DNA of 64,000 nucleotides from Alphaproteobacteria bacterium (GTDB lineage Bacteria; Pseudomonadota; Alphaproteobacteria; Reyranellales; Reyranellaceae): the NCBI GenBank assembly GCA_019635875.1, contig JAHBYP010000001.1:868001-932000 (forward strand). The letters are read 5' to 3'. Both the position numbers and the translations under genes were made by a program. The notes under the pieces were generated by a model. That model was not told where the DNA came from. It saw only the letters and a program-made list of their open reading frames with translations, and searched no databases. The stretch's first letter is position 1, and every line of letters starts with the position of its first letter. Of the stretch, positions 9,368-18,318 are shown piece by piece.

Positions 9368-10882
9368 TCAGAACAGGTCGCCCTGCGCGCCGCCGCGGTG
9401 CCTTGGCGCCGCCCGCTGCGGTCTCGGCGCGGCCGGGCGCGGCTCTGCGTCGATGGTCGCGCCGACCCGGCCGTCGCCGAACTCGATGCTGACCGCGGTT
9501 CCCGGCGCCGCGGCGGTCGCGCTCAGCAGCGGCGCGCCGGACGTGTCGCGCACCAGCGCGAAGCCGCGCGCCAGCGTGCCCTTGAAAGAGTAGCTGTCGA
9601 GCAGCTTGCCGAGCGACTCCACGCGTGTTCCGTGCTGCTCCACGAGACCCGCCGTTGCACGGGCGAGCCGCTCGCTCAGCACCGCCATGCGATCGCCGGC
9701 GCGCTCGCCCTTCTGCCGCGCATCGCCGAGATAGCCACGCAGCCCGCCCAGCAGCACGCGCCATTCCTCGGCCAGCTCGCGGCCCTTGCGTTCGATCACC
9801 TCGCGCGGCGTGCGCAGGCGCGCGCCCAGACCGTCGAAGCCCGAGCGTTTGAGGGCCACGAGATTGACCGTCGCCTTGGCGAGCCGCTCGGCCGAATCGT
9901 CGACGCGCTGGGCGCGCTCCTCGATCAGCCGGCGCGGGTCGGGCAGGCCGCGCGACAGGCCGGCCAGCTCGGTCTGCGCTTCGCGCAGGCGGCGGGTGAG
10001 CGCGTTGAGCAGCCGTCCATCGTGCTCGCGCAGGTCGCCAAGCAGCTCGGCGCGCACCGGCACGGCCCTCTCGGCGGCGGCGGTCGGCGTGGGTGCGCGG
10101 TAGTCGGACGCGAAGTCGATCAGCGTGGTGTCGGTTTCGTGGCCGACCGCCGAGATCAGCGGGATCGTCGAGGCCGCTGCGGCGCGCACCACGACCTCCT
10201 CGTTGAAAGCCCACAGATCCTCCAGGCTGCCGCCGCCGCGCGCCACGATCAGCAGATCGGGCCGCGGCACCGCGCCGCCAGGCTGCAGGCGGTTGAAGCC
10301 CTCGATGGCGGCGGCGACCTCGCCGGCGGCGCGCTCGCCCTGCACCGAGACCGGCCATAACAGCACGTGGCGCGGGAAGCGGTCGGCGAGGCGATGCAGG
10401 ATGTCGCGGATCACCGCGCCCGATGGTGAAGTGATCACGCCGATCACCTCGGGCAGGAAGGGCAGGGCCCGCTTGCGCTCGGCAGCGAACAGGCCCTCGG
10501 CGGCGAGCTTCTTGCGCCGCTCCTCCAGCAGCTTCAGGAGCGCGCCCTGGCCGGCCAGCTCGAGCCGGTCGACGACGATCTGGTACTTGGAGCTGCCGGG
10601 ATAGGTGGTGATGCGGCCCGAGGCGATGACCTCCAGGCCGTCCTCGATCTTCATGCCCAGGCGCGGGATGCCGCCTTTCCAGCACACCGCCTCGAGCACC
10701 GCGTCGGCGTCCTTGAGGCGGAAATAGCAATGGCCGGAGCGCGGGAAGCTGGGCTGCGAGATCTCGCCGCGCACGCGCACGCGGGGAAACGCCTGCTCGA
10801 CCTCGCGCTTGAGCGCGAAGGCCAGCTCCGAGACGGTGAACTCCGGCGCGTTGTGGCCGGTGGCTTCGACGGCGTCAGTCAT
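9368..10882 (-). CDS. xseA: Exodeoxyribonuclease VII large subunit
   Basis: A 504-residue XseA, a little longer than the E. coli protein (about 456) because of a basic proline/arginine-rich tail after residue 470. The N-terminal OB fold begins at TVSELAFALKREVEQAFP, with VRGEISQ and GHCYFRLKD. The catalytic domain carries GVITSPSGAVIRDILHR, RGGGSLEDLWAFNEE and SAVGHETDTTLIDFASD. With the small subunit XseB (not in the window) it degrades single-stranded DNA to oligonucleotides. It is divergent from nothing close; the vapBC pair lies upstream on the same strand, 21 bases away. Confidence 0.95.
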   Translation of the reverse strand: MTDAVEATGHNAPEFTVSELAFALKREVEQAFPRVRVRGEISQPSFPRSGHCYFRLKDADAVLEAVCWKGGIPRLGMKIEDGLEVIASGRITTYPGSSKYQIVVDRLELAGQGALLKLLEERRKKLAAEGLFAAERKRALPFLPEVIGVITSPSGAVIRDILHRLADRFPRHVLLWPVSVQGERAAGEVAAAIEGFNRLQPGGAVPRPDLLIVARGGGSLEDLWAFNEEVVVRAAAASTIPLISAVGHETDTTLIDFASDYRAPTPTAAAERAVPVRAELLGDLREHDGRLLNALTRRLREAQTELAGLSRGLPDPRRLIEERAQRVDDSAERLAKATVNLVALKRSGFDGLGARLRTPREVIERKGRELAEEWRVLLGGLRGYLGDARQKGERAGDRMAVLSERLARATAGLVEQHGTRVESLGKLLDSYSFKGTLARGFALVRDTSGAPLLSATAAAPGTAVSIEFGDGRVGATIDAEPRPAAPRPQRAAPRHRGGAQGDLF

Positions 10883-10903
10883 CGCGACAGTATATGCCTT
10901 GTG

Positions 10904-11308
10904 TCAGCGGCGAGCGTCGAGACGCTGCAATGTCCCGCGCCACTCCAGGATCTCCTCGTCTCCGGTCACCACCGCCGAAGTCTCCGCCAAGGCGGTCGCG
11001 ACGATCATGCGATCCCAGGGGTCGCGATGAAAGGCTTCCAGGCGACCGGCGGTGACAGCGATCGTTCCCGATACCGGAACCTCGACGACGCCTGTCTGGA
11101 GCAGACGCTGACGCCATTGGTCGACGTCGACCGCCGGGGCCAGCCGCTTCTTTCGAATGAGATCGACGATCTCGTAGTAGCTGACCGTCGAGACAAGCAG
11201 ATCACCTGCGGCGAACGCGCTTTCGCATGCCGCCCGCGCCTTTTGGCCCAGCCTCCGCTCGTCCTGCGTCAGCCAGATGATCGCGTGCGTATCGAGCAGG
11301 AGCCTCAT
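10904..11308 (-). CDS. VapC-like PIN-domain toxin ribonuclease
   Basis: A 134-residue PIN-domain protein beginning [12 protein letters not shown]. The acidic residues expected to bind Mg2+ are visible: D6, E46 (SYYEIVDL), D99 (HRDPWDRMI) and D117 region (TGDEEIL). Such toxins cleave RNA, usually tRNA or rRNA, and are held inactive by the partner antitoxin. The antitoxin gene lies directly upstream on the same strand. Its reading frame runs unusually far into this gene, overlapping it by 107 bases. A start at this ATG gives a 4-base ATGA junction with another frame, discussed in the findings. Confidence 0.9.
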   Translation of the reverse strand: MRLLLDTHAIIWLTQDERRLGQKARAACESAFAAGDLLVSTVSYYEIVDLIRKKRLAPAVDVDQWRQRLLQTGVVEVPVSGTIAVTAGRLEAFHRDPWDRMIVATALAETSAVVTGDEEILEWRGTLQRLDARR

Positions 11309-11564
11309 GCAGCTGTCCCGTTATGTTGCGGAATTCGCGGTCTTCGTCCCAGTCGGGCTCGCTGGATGAGACGATGTCGCCGACGATGGCGAACGAGCCC
11401 TTGAGCGCACCTGTGATCGCCGCCGGCCTGACGACCAGCGAGACGATCTGGGCGACCGGCTTGCCGTTCTTCGTCACCGTCACCGGCTCGCCGGTCGCGG
11501 CGACCTCGTCGAGCACGGCGAGCAACTTCGCCTTGCACTCGGATGCCTTCATGATTTTAGTCAT
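11202..11564 (-). CDS. Phd/YefM (VapB-type) antitoxin, extended at the C terminus
   Basis: The frame from the ATG at 11564 encodes 120 residues. The first 75 are a standard Phd/YefM antitoxin: [22 protein letters not shown], then [14 protein letters not shown], the DNA-binding and dimer fold. A good ribosome site (AAGGAGGT) precedes it. Related antitoxins normally stop soon after the DW acidic patch here (about residue 75-80), but this frame continues 45 more residues, mostly read out of frame through the toxin start. Either a long overlap or a 3' frameshift is possible. A second in-frame ATG four codons later is an alternative start. Confidence 0.8.
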   Translation of the reverse strand: MTKIMKASECKAKLLAVLDEVAATGEPVTVTKNGKPVAQIVSLVVRPAAITGALKGSFAIVGDIVSSSEPDWDEDREFRNITGQLHEAPARYARDHLADAGRAEAGPKGAGGMRKRVRRR

Positions 11565-11580
11565 GGCGGCACCTCCTTCG

Positions 11581-11604
11581 TGACTATGGTCATGACCATA
11601 GTCA
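11581..11604. promoter_or_regulatory. Perfect 24-bp palindrome upstream of vapB (probable operator)
   Basis: Two 12-base arms, TGACTATGGTCA and its exact complement, abut with no spacer. The site lies immediately upstream of the antitoxin ribosome site and 46 bases before purD on the other strand. Autoregulatory VapBC complexes bind inverted repeats in this position, so operator function is the natural reading. It could also touch purD expression. Confidence 0.7.
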
Positions 11605-11650
11605 TGTTGGACGTGCAGGGTCGGGTTTTCAAGCCTCGCGGAGAGTCTTC

Positions 11651-12943
11651 ATGCGGATCATGGTGGTCGGAAACGGCGGGCGGGAGCATGCGCTGTGCTG
11701 GGCCATCGCGGCCTCGCCGCTGTGCGACCGGCTGATCTGCGCGCCGGGCAATGCCGGCATCGCCGACGTCGCCGACTGTATCGCGGTCGGGCAGGAAGAC
11801 ATCCCCGGGCTGGTCGAGCTGGCCAAGCGCGAGTCGATGGACTTCGTCGTCGTCGGGCCGGAGATGCCGCTGGTCGCGGGCCTGGCGGATCGGCTGGCCG
11901 AGGCGGGGATCAGGGTGTTCGGCCCCTCCGCGGCGGCGGCGCGGCTGGAGGGCTCCAAGGGCTTCACCAAGGATCTTTGCCGCAAGTACGGCATTCCCAC
12001 CGCGACCTATGAGCGCTTCACCGAGCTCGACGCGGCCGAAGCCTATATCCGCCGCCAAGGCAATGTCTGGAAGGGCTCGCCGATCGTGGTGAAGGCCGAC
12101 GGCCTGGCGGCGGGCAAGGGCGTGATCATCGCCAGGGACGAGGCCGAGGCGATCGCCGCGAGCCGCGACATGCTGGCCGGCAACCGCTTCGGCGCCGCCG
12201 GCAGCTCTGTCGTGATCGAGGAGTTCATGGAGGGTGAGGAGGCCAGCTTCTTTGCCCTGGTCGATGGCGAGCATGTGCTGCCGCTGGTCGCTGCGCAGGA
12301 CCACAAGCGCGTCGGCGACGGCGATGTCGGCCCCAATACCGGCGGCATGGGCGCCTATTCTCCGGCGCCCTGCGTGACGCCCGAGGTCGCGCGACGCGTC
12401 ATGGACGAGATCATCGTGCCGACGGTGCGGGCGATGCGGGCCGAGGGCGCGCCGTTCAGGGGCGTGCTCTTCGCCGGGCTGATGCTGACCCGCAGCGGGC
12501 CGAAGCTGATCGAGTACAATTGCCGCTTCGGCGATCCCGAGTGCCAGGTGCTGATGATGCGCCTGAAGTCGGACATCGTGCCGGCGCTGCTCGCCACGGC
12601 CGATGGCGAATTGGCGCATTTCGACCTGCGCTGGCACGACGAGACCGCGCTCACGGTCGTCATGGCGGCGAGGGGCTATCCCGACAACCCGCTGAAGGGC
12701 AGCGAGATCCGCGGCCTGGACGCGGCCGGCAAGGTCGAAGGCGTCACCGTCTTCCACGCCGGCACCAGGCGCGACGGCGATCGCATCCTGGCGAATGGCG
12801 GGCGCGTGCTGAACGTCACGGCCATGGCGCCCACGGTCGAGAAGGCGCGGCGGCGCGCCTATGCGGCGGTCGATGCCATCGACTGGCCGGAGGGCTTCTG
12901 TCGCCGCGATATCGCATGGCGGGCACTCGCGCCCCGGGGGTGA
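11651..12943 (+). CDS. purD: Phosphoribosylamine--glycine ligase
   Basis: A 430-residue PurD of normal length. It has the N-terminal [17 protein letters not shown], the ATP-grasp core ([30 protein letters not shown]) and the GARS signature [13 protein letters not shown], followed by [12 protein letters not shown]. It catalyses the second step of purine synthesis, joining phosphoribosylamine to glycine with ATP. It stands alone, divergent from vapBC, and shares their 86-base intergenic region containing the perfect palindrome. Confidence 0.97.
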   Translation: MRIMVVGNGGREHALCWAIAASPLCDRLICAPGNAGIADVADCIAVGQEDIPGLVELAKRESMDFVVVGPEMPLVAGLADRLAEAGIRVFGPSAAAARLEGSKGFTKDLCRKYGIPTATYERFTELDAAEAYIRRQGNVWKGSPIVVKADGLAAGKGVIIARDEAEAIAASRDMLAGNRFGAAGSSVVIEEFMEGEEASFFALVDGEHVLPLVAAQDHKRVGDGDVGPNTGGMGAYSPAPCVTPEVARRVMDEIIVPTVRAMRAEGAPFRGVLFAGLMLTRSGPKLIEYNCRFGDPECQVLMMRLKSDIVPALLATADGELAHFDLRWHDETALTVVMAARGYPDNPLKGSEIRGLDAAGKVEGVTVFHAGTRRDGDRILANGGRVLNVTAMAPTVEKARRRAYAAVDAIDWPEGFCRRDIAWRALAPRG

Positions 12944-13010
12944 CAGAACGTAGCGTCACGCGTACCTTGCTGCATCGCACCATAAACGTACATTCATTCG
13001 GATTCGATCG

Positions 13011-14132
13011 ATGCTCGACCATATCGAACACGCCCAGCGGCTTCTGGCGCAGCTGCGCTTCCCGTGCGGCGACGCCCCGCTCGCCGGGGAGCTCAAGCAG
13101 GTGGCTCCCGGCATCCACTGGCTGCGCATGCCGCTGCCCTTCCAGCTCAACCACATCAATCTCTATCTGCTGGAGGAGGCCGACGGCTGGACCATCGTCG
13201 ATTGCGGCATGCAGCTCGACGAGACCAAGGCGCATTGGGAGCACATCTTCGCCACCCATCTGAAGGGCAAGCCGGTCAAGGCGGTGGTCGCCACCCACAT
13301 GCATCCTGATCATGTCGGCCTGGCCGGCTGGCTGTGCGCGCGCTGGCAGGCACCGCTCTACATGTCGCTGGGCGACTACATGAGCGCGCAGGCGATCCGC
13401 AACGGGCTGGTCGACGACAACGAATCGCGTGCGGCGCACCTCAGGCGCGGCGGCGTGCCGGAGGAGAAGGTCGCGACCTTCCACCTGCATCGCGGCGGGT
13501 ACTCCAGGGGCGTCGGCCCGCTGCCGGCGGCGTTCAGTCGCCTGATGCACGGCGATCGCGTCTCGCTGGGCGGCCATCGCTGGCAGGTGATCGTCGGCCG
13601 TGGCCATGCGCCCGAGCACGTCTCGCTGTGGTGCGCCGATCTCAACCTGCTGATCTCGGGCGACCAGGTGCTGCCCAAGATCAGCACCAATATCGGCGTG
13701 TGGCCCAACGAGCCGATGGCCGACGCGCTGACCTGGTTCCTCACCGGCTTCGTGCGCTTCCGCCGCCTGCCGGCCGACGCGCTGGTGCTGCCCAGCCACG
13801 GCTTCCCTTTCGTCGGCCTGCACACCCGTCTCGACCAGCTCGTGGCGCATCACGAGGCGCGGCTGGCCGAGATGCTGGCGGCGATCACCGGCTACGGCGA
13901 GAAGGGCGCCACGTGCTGGCAGATGGTGCCGGTGCTGTTTGCGCGCCACCTCGACAACAACCAGGTGGTGTTCGCCTTCGGCGAGACGCTGGCGCACCTG
14001 CATTGCCTGGAGTCGCGCGGCCTCGTGCGGCGCACGACGACCGTCGAGGGCGTCCACCACTTCGTGGCCGTGCCGCTCACCGACACCGTGGCGCCCGCCG
14101 AGGACACGGTCGAGGTGATGGACGTCGTCTAG
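13011..14132 (+). CDS. MBL-fold metallo-hydrolase
   Basis: A 373-residue metallo-beta-lactamase-fold protein. The zinc motif THMHPDHVGLAGWL (HxHxDH) is near residue 88, followed by GHAPEHVSLW and SGDQVLPK, which supply further metal ligands. The C-terminal 100 residues form a winged-helix-like tail (TLAHLHCLESRGLVRR) found in hydroxyacylglutathione hydrolase-like and LACTB2-like members. The substrate is unknown. It ends convergently with the VOC gene, overlapping 4 bases. Confidence 0.9.
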   Translation: MLDHIEHAQRLLAQLRFPCGDAPLAGELKQVAPGIHWLRMPLPFQLNHINLYLLEEADGWTIVDCGMQLDETKAHWEHIFATHLKGKPVKAVVATHMHPDHVGLAGWLCARWQAPLYMSLGDYMSAQAIRNGLVDDNESRAAHLRRGGVPEEKVATFHLHRGGYSRGVGPLPAAFSRLMHGDRVSLGGHRWQVIVGRGHAPEHVSLWCADLNLLISGDQVLPKISTNIGVWPNEPMADALTWFLTGFVRFRRLPADALVLPSHGFPFVGLHTRLDQLVAHHEARLAEMLAAITGYGEKGATCWQMVPVLFARHLDNNQVVFAFGETLAHLHCLESRGLVRRTTTVEGVHHFVAVPLTDTVAPAEDTVEVMDVV

Positions 14133-14707
14133 GGTTGGAGCAGCGAGGGATCGCGCAGCGTGGTGTCCTGGCCGCGCACCGGATCGTTGATGGCGTCGGC
14201 GAAGCTGCGTGCCCCCTTCCACTCATCCGCGGGTCGCACGCGGCCGTCGCTGCCCACCTGGTCGAGGCCCCAGTAGATCTCCAGCCGATGGCCGTCGGGG
14301 TCGCGGAACTCCACCGCGATCTGCACGCCGGCGCGGCGGCGGCCCTCGAAATCGACCGTCGCGCCGGCGGCGCGGATGCGCCTGGCCGCCAGCAGCACCT
14401 CGTCGAGCGAGCCAACCTCGAAGGCGAGGTGATGCAGCTCGGTGCCAGTCGAAATGCCCTCCAGCGCCCCGACCAGCGCGATGCCGTGGTGGTCGCCGTT
14501 GAAGCGCAGGAAGACCATGCCGCCCGGCATCATGCTCTCGGGATAGACGTCGGAAATCTCCAGCCCCAGCACCTCGGTATAGAAGCGCGCCGAGCGCTCG
14601 AGGTCGGCGACGTTGAGCACCACGTGGCCGATCTTGGTGATGCGAAACGGCATGCCGCGCGGCCGGCCCATGGCCTCGATCCGCTTCGCGTCGTAGCTGC
14701 TGCCCAT
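14129..14707 (-). CDS. VOC-family (glyoxalase / extradiol dioxygenase-like) protein
   Basis: About 192 residues. I chose the ATG at 14707 because GGGAGGAG precedes it; an ATG 12 codons further upstream lacks such a site. One vicinal-oxygen-chelate domain is clear: ITKIGHVVLNVADLERSARF, then ELHHLAFEVGSLDE and FRDPDGHRLEIYW, which hold the expected metal ligands (His, His, Glu). It resembles catechol 2,3-dioxygenase-like lyases; the reaction is unknown. It follows a TetR regulator on the same strand (51-base gap), perhaps its target or partner. Confidence 0.87.
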   Translation of the reverse strand: MGSSYDAKRIEAMGRPRGMPFRITKIGHVVLNVADLERSARFYTEVLGLEISDVYPESMMPGGMVFLRFNGDHHGIALVGALEGISTGTELHHLAFEVGSLDEVLLAARRIRAAGATVDFEGRRRAGVQIAVEFRDPDGHRLEIYWGLDQVGSDGRVRPADEWKGARSFADAINDPVRGQDTTLRDPSLLQP

Positions 14708-14758
14708 GCGCTCCTCCCATGCCGAGCGCGTCAAGATCAGCATGCGCGGCGGCGCGCG

Positions 14759-15397
14759 TCAGCCCCTATTCGCCATCGCCGCGAACTGCGCCTCGATGGC
14801 GAAGCGCCAGACGGCGCAGGCCTTCTCCCAGTCGTAACCGCAGATCCAGCGCAGATGGGCCCAGCCCTCGTGATCGGTGAGCGTGGTCACGGCGTCGATC
14901 AGCAGGCGCTGATCGTCGGGCGACAACGGGGCCAGCTCGGGCTCGTAGAGGATGCGCATGCGGATGCGCAGCGCATCGACCATATTCTCGATTCGCGCGC
15001 GGTAGGTGGGGTCGTGCCGCGCGAAGCGGACGCCGACGCGCCAAAGCGGCAGCCAGTCCTCGCAGATCCGCGCGCGCCGCTCGACGAAGCCGTGGATGCG
15101 TGCCTTCAGGGCCCCGGCCGGCGACAGATCGGGCAGGCTGGCGCTGGCCGTGGCGAGGAAGTGGTCAAAGGTGGCGCCGTAGAGCGCCGCCGAATCGGGA
15201 AAATGCTGGTAGAGCGTGCGCGGCACGACGCCGGCGCGCTGCGCGATCTGCGCCACCGTCGGCATCTCGTCGCGCTCGCGCATCAACTCGCCGGCGGCCT
15301 CGAACAGGCGCTGGCGGGTGCGGTCGCCACGCCGCCGCCGGCCATCGGGATTCTCGCCGGGCAAGGGCGGCGGTACCTGGTTCTTCCTGCGCGGCAT
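14759..15397 (-). CDS. TetR/AcrR family transcriptional regulator
   Basis: A 212-residue TetR protein with a basic N-terminal tail, then the helix-turn-helix at about residues 25-70 (RQRLFEAAGELM, TVAQIAQRAGVVPRTLYQHF). The C-terminal ligand domain has no recognisable ligand signature. The VOC gene downstream on the same strand is a candidate target. An AACAGATGTT palindromic site at 15471 lies about 74 bases upstream and might be an operator. Confidence 0.9.
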   Translation of the reverse strand: MPRRKNQVPPPLPGENPDGRRRRGDRTRQRLFEAAGELMRERDEMPTVAQIAQRAGVVPRTLYQHFPDSAALYGATFDHFLATASASLPDLSPAGALKARIHGFVERRARICEDWLPLWRVGVRFARHDPTYRARIENMVDALRIRMRILYEPELAPLSPDDQRLLIDAVTTLTDHEGWAHLRWICGYDWEKACAVWRFAIEAQFAAMANRG

Positions 15398-15470
15398 GGT
15401 AAGCGAACCGATCGGGACCGGGAGACGCGGTCACGCCAGACACCCACGTCCCCCGCGGCGCGGACCTCTG

Positions 15471-15480
15471 AACAGATGTT
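15471..15480. promoter_or_regulatory. AACA-N2-TGTT site upstream of a TetR gene
   Basis: The 10-base AACAGATGTT has the same AACA/TGTT half-sites as sites at 57026 and 60552 near another TetR regulator. Here it lies in the 114-base gap upstream of the regulator at 14759-15397. A short motif like this can occur by chance, and the link to that regulator is inference. Confidence 0.3.
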
Positions 15481-15511
15481 ACATGACATTTGGTATGAAC
15501 TGAACAATTGC

Positions 15512-16582
15512 TCAGGTTTGTTCCAGAGCGCTGCAAATAGCCGAGGTAACCGCCGCCGTTCCCGCCGTGCCGCCGAGGTCGCGGGTCAACGTCTTTGCCT
15601 CCGCGGTGACGCGCTCGATCGCGCGCATCAGTCGGCCGGCTGCGTCCGCTTCTCCGAGATGTTCCAGCATCATCACCGCCGACCAGAAGGTGCCGATCGG
15701 ATTGGCCAGGCCCTTGCCCATGATGTCGAAGGCCGAACCATGGATCGGCTCGAACATCGAGGGGAACTTGCGCTCGGGGTTCACATTGCCAGTGGGCGCG
15801 ATGCCGATGCTGCCGGCCAGCGCCGCGGCGAGGTCGCTCAGGATGTCGGCGTGCAGGTTGGTGGCGACGATGGTGTCGAGGCTCTCGGGGCGATTGACCA
15901 TGCGCACCGTGGCGGCGTCGACCAGCTCCTTGTCGACCGAGACGTCGGGGAAGTCGCGCGCCGTCTCGGCGGCGATCTCGTCCCACAGCACCATGCCGTG
16001 GCGCTGGGCGTTGGACTTGGTGATCACCGTCAACTTCCTGCGCGGCCGCGCGCGCGCCAGCTCGAAGGCGAAGCGCATGATGCGACTGACGCCGGCGCGG
16101 GTGAAGATCGAGACCTCGGTGGCGATCTCCTCGGGATGGCCGCGATGGGACCGGCCGCCCTGGCCGGCGTACTCGCCCTCGCTGTTCTCGCGCACGATCA
16201 CCCAGTCGAGCTTGCCCGGCGGGCAGTCGGAAAGCGGGCTCTTCAGCCCCGGCAGCACGCGGGTGGGCCGCACATTGGCGTACTGGTCGAAGCCCTGGCA
16301 GATCTTCAGGCGCAGGCCCCAGAGCGTGACGTGATCGGGCACGTGCGGGTCGCCCACCGCGCCGAAATAGATGGCGTCGAAGGGCTTCAGCGTCTCGAGC
16401 CCGTCCTCGGGCATCAGCGCGCCGGTCGAACGATAGAAGTCGGAGCCCCACGGGAACTCGGTGAAATCGAGGCGGAAATCGTTGGTCATCCGCGACAGCC
16501 TGGTCAGCACCTCGACGCCGGCCGGGATGACTTCCTTGCCGATGCCGTCCCCGGGAATGGCGGCGATCCTGTATGCGCGCAC
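15512..16582 (-). CDS. Tartrate dehydrogenase / D-malate dehydrogenase (isopropylmalate DH family)
   Basis: About 356 residues from a GTG at 16582 with AAGGAG six bases before it. This gives the standard N terminus VRAYRIAAIPGDGIGKEV; an upstream in-frame ATG would add 50 nonconserved residues running toward the divergent gene, so I reject it. The family signature NLHADILSDLAAALAGSIG is present, along with VRENSEGEYAG, which marks the beta-decarboxylating dehydrogenases. It should oxidise tartrate, D-malate or a similar 2-hydroxy acid with NAD+ and Mn2+/Mg2+. It is divergent from yhhQ. Confidence 0.9.
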   Translation of the reverse strand: MRAYRIAAIPGDGIGKEVIPAGVEVLTRLSRMTNDFRLDFTEFPWGSDFYRSTGALMPEDGLETLKPFDAIYFGAVGDPHVPDHVTLWGLRLKICQGFDQYANVRPTRVLPGLKSPLSDCPPGKLDWVIVRENSEGEYAGQGGRSHRGHPEEIATEVSIFTRAGVSRIMRFAFELARARPRRKLTVITKSNAQRHGMVLWDEIAAETARDFPDVSVDKELVDAATVRMVNRPESLDTIVATNLHADILSDLAAALAGSIGIAPTGNVNPERKFPSMFEPIHGSAFDIMGKGLANPIGTFWSAVMMLEHLGEADAAGRLMRAIERVTAEAKTLTRDLGGTAGTAAVTSAICSALEQT

Positions 16583-16688
16583 GATGGGCTCCTTGCTGTT
16601 GACCGGAGTTTGTAGCGCCTTTGGCGCGTCTCCAGTATAAGCGCGCGCCCGCTGGCCTGTGTCGCCGGAGAGGGCAGGAGGATCGGAT

Positions 16689-17240
16689 ATGTCGAACATC
16701 TCCCGCGGGATGGCCCTGGCCGTCGCCGCCATGGTGGCGGTCGTCGCCGCCGCGAACTACGCCGTGCAGTTCCCGGTCAACGCCTGGCTCACCTGGGGCG
16801 CGTTGATCTACCCGGTGACGTTCCTCGTCACCGATCTCGCCAATCGCGCCTTCGGACCGGAGCGTGCGCGGCAGGTCGTTTATGTCGGCTTCGTCATCGG
16901 CGTGCTGCTGTCGGGCGCGCTGGCGCCGTGGCGCATCGCGCTGGCTTCGGGTATCGCCTTCCTCGTGGGCCAGCTCCTCGACATCCATGTCTTCAATCGC
17001 CTGCGCCGCGCCATCTGGTGGAAGGCGCCGTTCATCAGCTCGGCGCTGGGCTCGGTGGTCGACACGGCGCTGTTCTTCGGCATCGCCTTCATCGGCGTCA
17101 TGCCTTTCATGCCGCAGGCCGTGGGCCCGTCGGTGGTGACGCTGTCGCTGGGCGACCTGGCGGTCAAGCTGGCGCTGGCGCTGGTCTTCCTTGCGCCGTT
17201 CCGGGCATTGATGAACGTCGTCGTGCCGCGAGCTGCCTGA
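16689..17240 (+). CDS. yhhQ: Queuosine precursor transporter, YhhQ/VUT family
   Basis: About 183 residues from the ATG preceded by GCAGGAGG. It is a membrane protein with about six hydrophobic segments; the signatures [16 protein letters not shown] and [16 protein letters not shown] are typical of the vitamin-uptake-transporter family now assigned to preQ0/preQ1 import. The next two genes, queA and tgt, follow at once (4-base gap, then a 4-base overlap), so this looks like one queuosine operon. A TATAAG sequence at 16636 may be a -10 element. Confidence 0.9.
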   Translation: MSNISRGMALAVAAMVAVVAAANYAVQFPVNAWLTWGALIYPVTFLVTDLANRAFGPERARQVVYVGFVIGVLLSGALAPWRIALASGIAFLVGQLLDIHVFNRLRRAIWWKAPFISSALGSVVDTALFFGIAFIGVMPFMPQAVGPSVVTLSLGDLAVKLALALVFLAPFRALMNVVVPRAA

Positions 17241-17244
17241 GCCC

Positions 17245-18318
17245 ATGCGCGTCGAGCTGTTCGATTTCGAGCTGCCGGCGGAGCGCATCGCGCAGCGCCC
17301 GGCCGAGCCGCGCGACTCGGCGCGGCTGCTCGAGGTGGGCGCCGACGCGCCGGTCGATCGCCTGGTGCGCGACCTGCCCTCGCTGGTGCGCGAAGGCGAC
17401 CTGCTGGTCTTCAACGACACACGCGTGATCCCGGCCCGCCTGCGTGGCATCAGGCCGGGCGACGGCGGCGACGGTCCCGAGGCGCGTCGTGACGTCAGCT
17501 TCGAGGCGTTGCTGGTGCGCCGCCTGGCCGACGGCGCGTGGCGGGCGTTCTGCCGGCCGGGCAAGCGGCTGAAGCCGGGCGACACGTTGCGCTTCGGCGA
17601 TGGCCTCACGGCCCTGGTGCGCGACAAGACCGGCGAAGGCGCGCTCGATCTGGTGTTCGACGCCGACGAGGCCAGCCTGCCACGACTGCTCGATGGGCAC
17701 GGCGCCGTGCCGCTGCCGCCGTATATCCGCGGCGGCATCGGCGACGAGCGCGACCGCGCCGACTACCAGACCGTCTATGCCGCCCGCGACGGCGCGGTCG
17801 CGGCGCCGACGGCGGGATTGCACTTCACGCCCGCGCTGCTCGCCGCCCTGCGCGAGAAGGGCGTCGCGACGGCCATGGTCACCCTGCATGTCGGCGCCGG
17901 CACCTTCCAGCCGGTGCGCGTGGCCGACACCGACTCGCACGTCATGCATGCCGAATGGGGCGAGGTCGGCGCCGAAGCCGTGCGCGCGATTGCCCAGACC
18001 CGCGCGCGGGGCGGCCGCGTCGTCTCGGTAGGCACGACCGCGCTGCGCCTGCTGGAGAGCGTCGCGGCGGCGCGCGATGGCCGTGTCGAGGCGTGGTCCG
18101 GTGAGACCGCAATCTTCATCACGCCGGGCTTCCGCTTCCGCGTCGTCGACCTGCTGCTGACCAATTTCCACCTGCCGCGCTCGACCTTGTTCATGCTGGT
18201 CAGCGCCTTCGCCGGGCTCGGGCGCATGCAGGCGGCCTACGCCCACGCCGTCGCCCGCGCGTACCGCTTCTACTCCTACGGCGACGCCACCCTGCTGCAC
18301 CGGAACGACCAGGCATGA
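17245..18318 (+). CDS. queA: S-adenosylmethionine:tRNA ribosyltransferase-isomerase
   Basis: A 357-residue QueA of normal length. The N terminus [27 protein letters not shown] is diagnostic, followed by [15 protein letters not shown] and the conserved [12 protein letters not shown] and [11 protein letters not shown]. It moves the ribosyl part of SAM onto preQ1 in tRNA to make epoxyqueuosine. It overlaps tgt, whose enzyme acts just before it, by 4 bases. Confidence 0.97.
   Translation: MRVELFDFELPAERIAQRPAEPRDSARLLEVGADAPVDRLVRDLPSLVREGDLLVFNDTRVIPARLRGIRPGDGGDGPEARRDVSFEALLVRRLADGAWRAFCRPGKRLKPGDTLRFGDGLTALVRDKTGEGALDLVFDADEASLPRLLDGHGAVPLPPYIRGGIGDERDRADYQTVYAARDGAVAAPTAGLHFTPALLAALREKGVATAMVTLHVGAGTFQPVRVADTDSHVMHAEWGEVGAEAVRAIAQTRARGGRVVSVGTTALRLLESVAAARDGRVEAWSGETAIFITPGFRFRVVDLLLTNFHLPRSTLFMLVSAFAGLGRMQAAYAHAVARAYRFYSYGDATLLHRNDQA

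Noticed and set aside
13334..16615. Long plus-strand open frame across the MBL, VOC, TetR and dehydrogenase genes
   Set aside because: It covers four genes with clear families and is low-complexity Arg/Ala/Gly; it is a shadow.
16582..16732. A longer dehydrogenase start at an upstream ATG
   Set aside because: The added 50 residues are not conserved and overlap the divergent yhhQ promoter. The GTG at 16582 has a good ribosome site.
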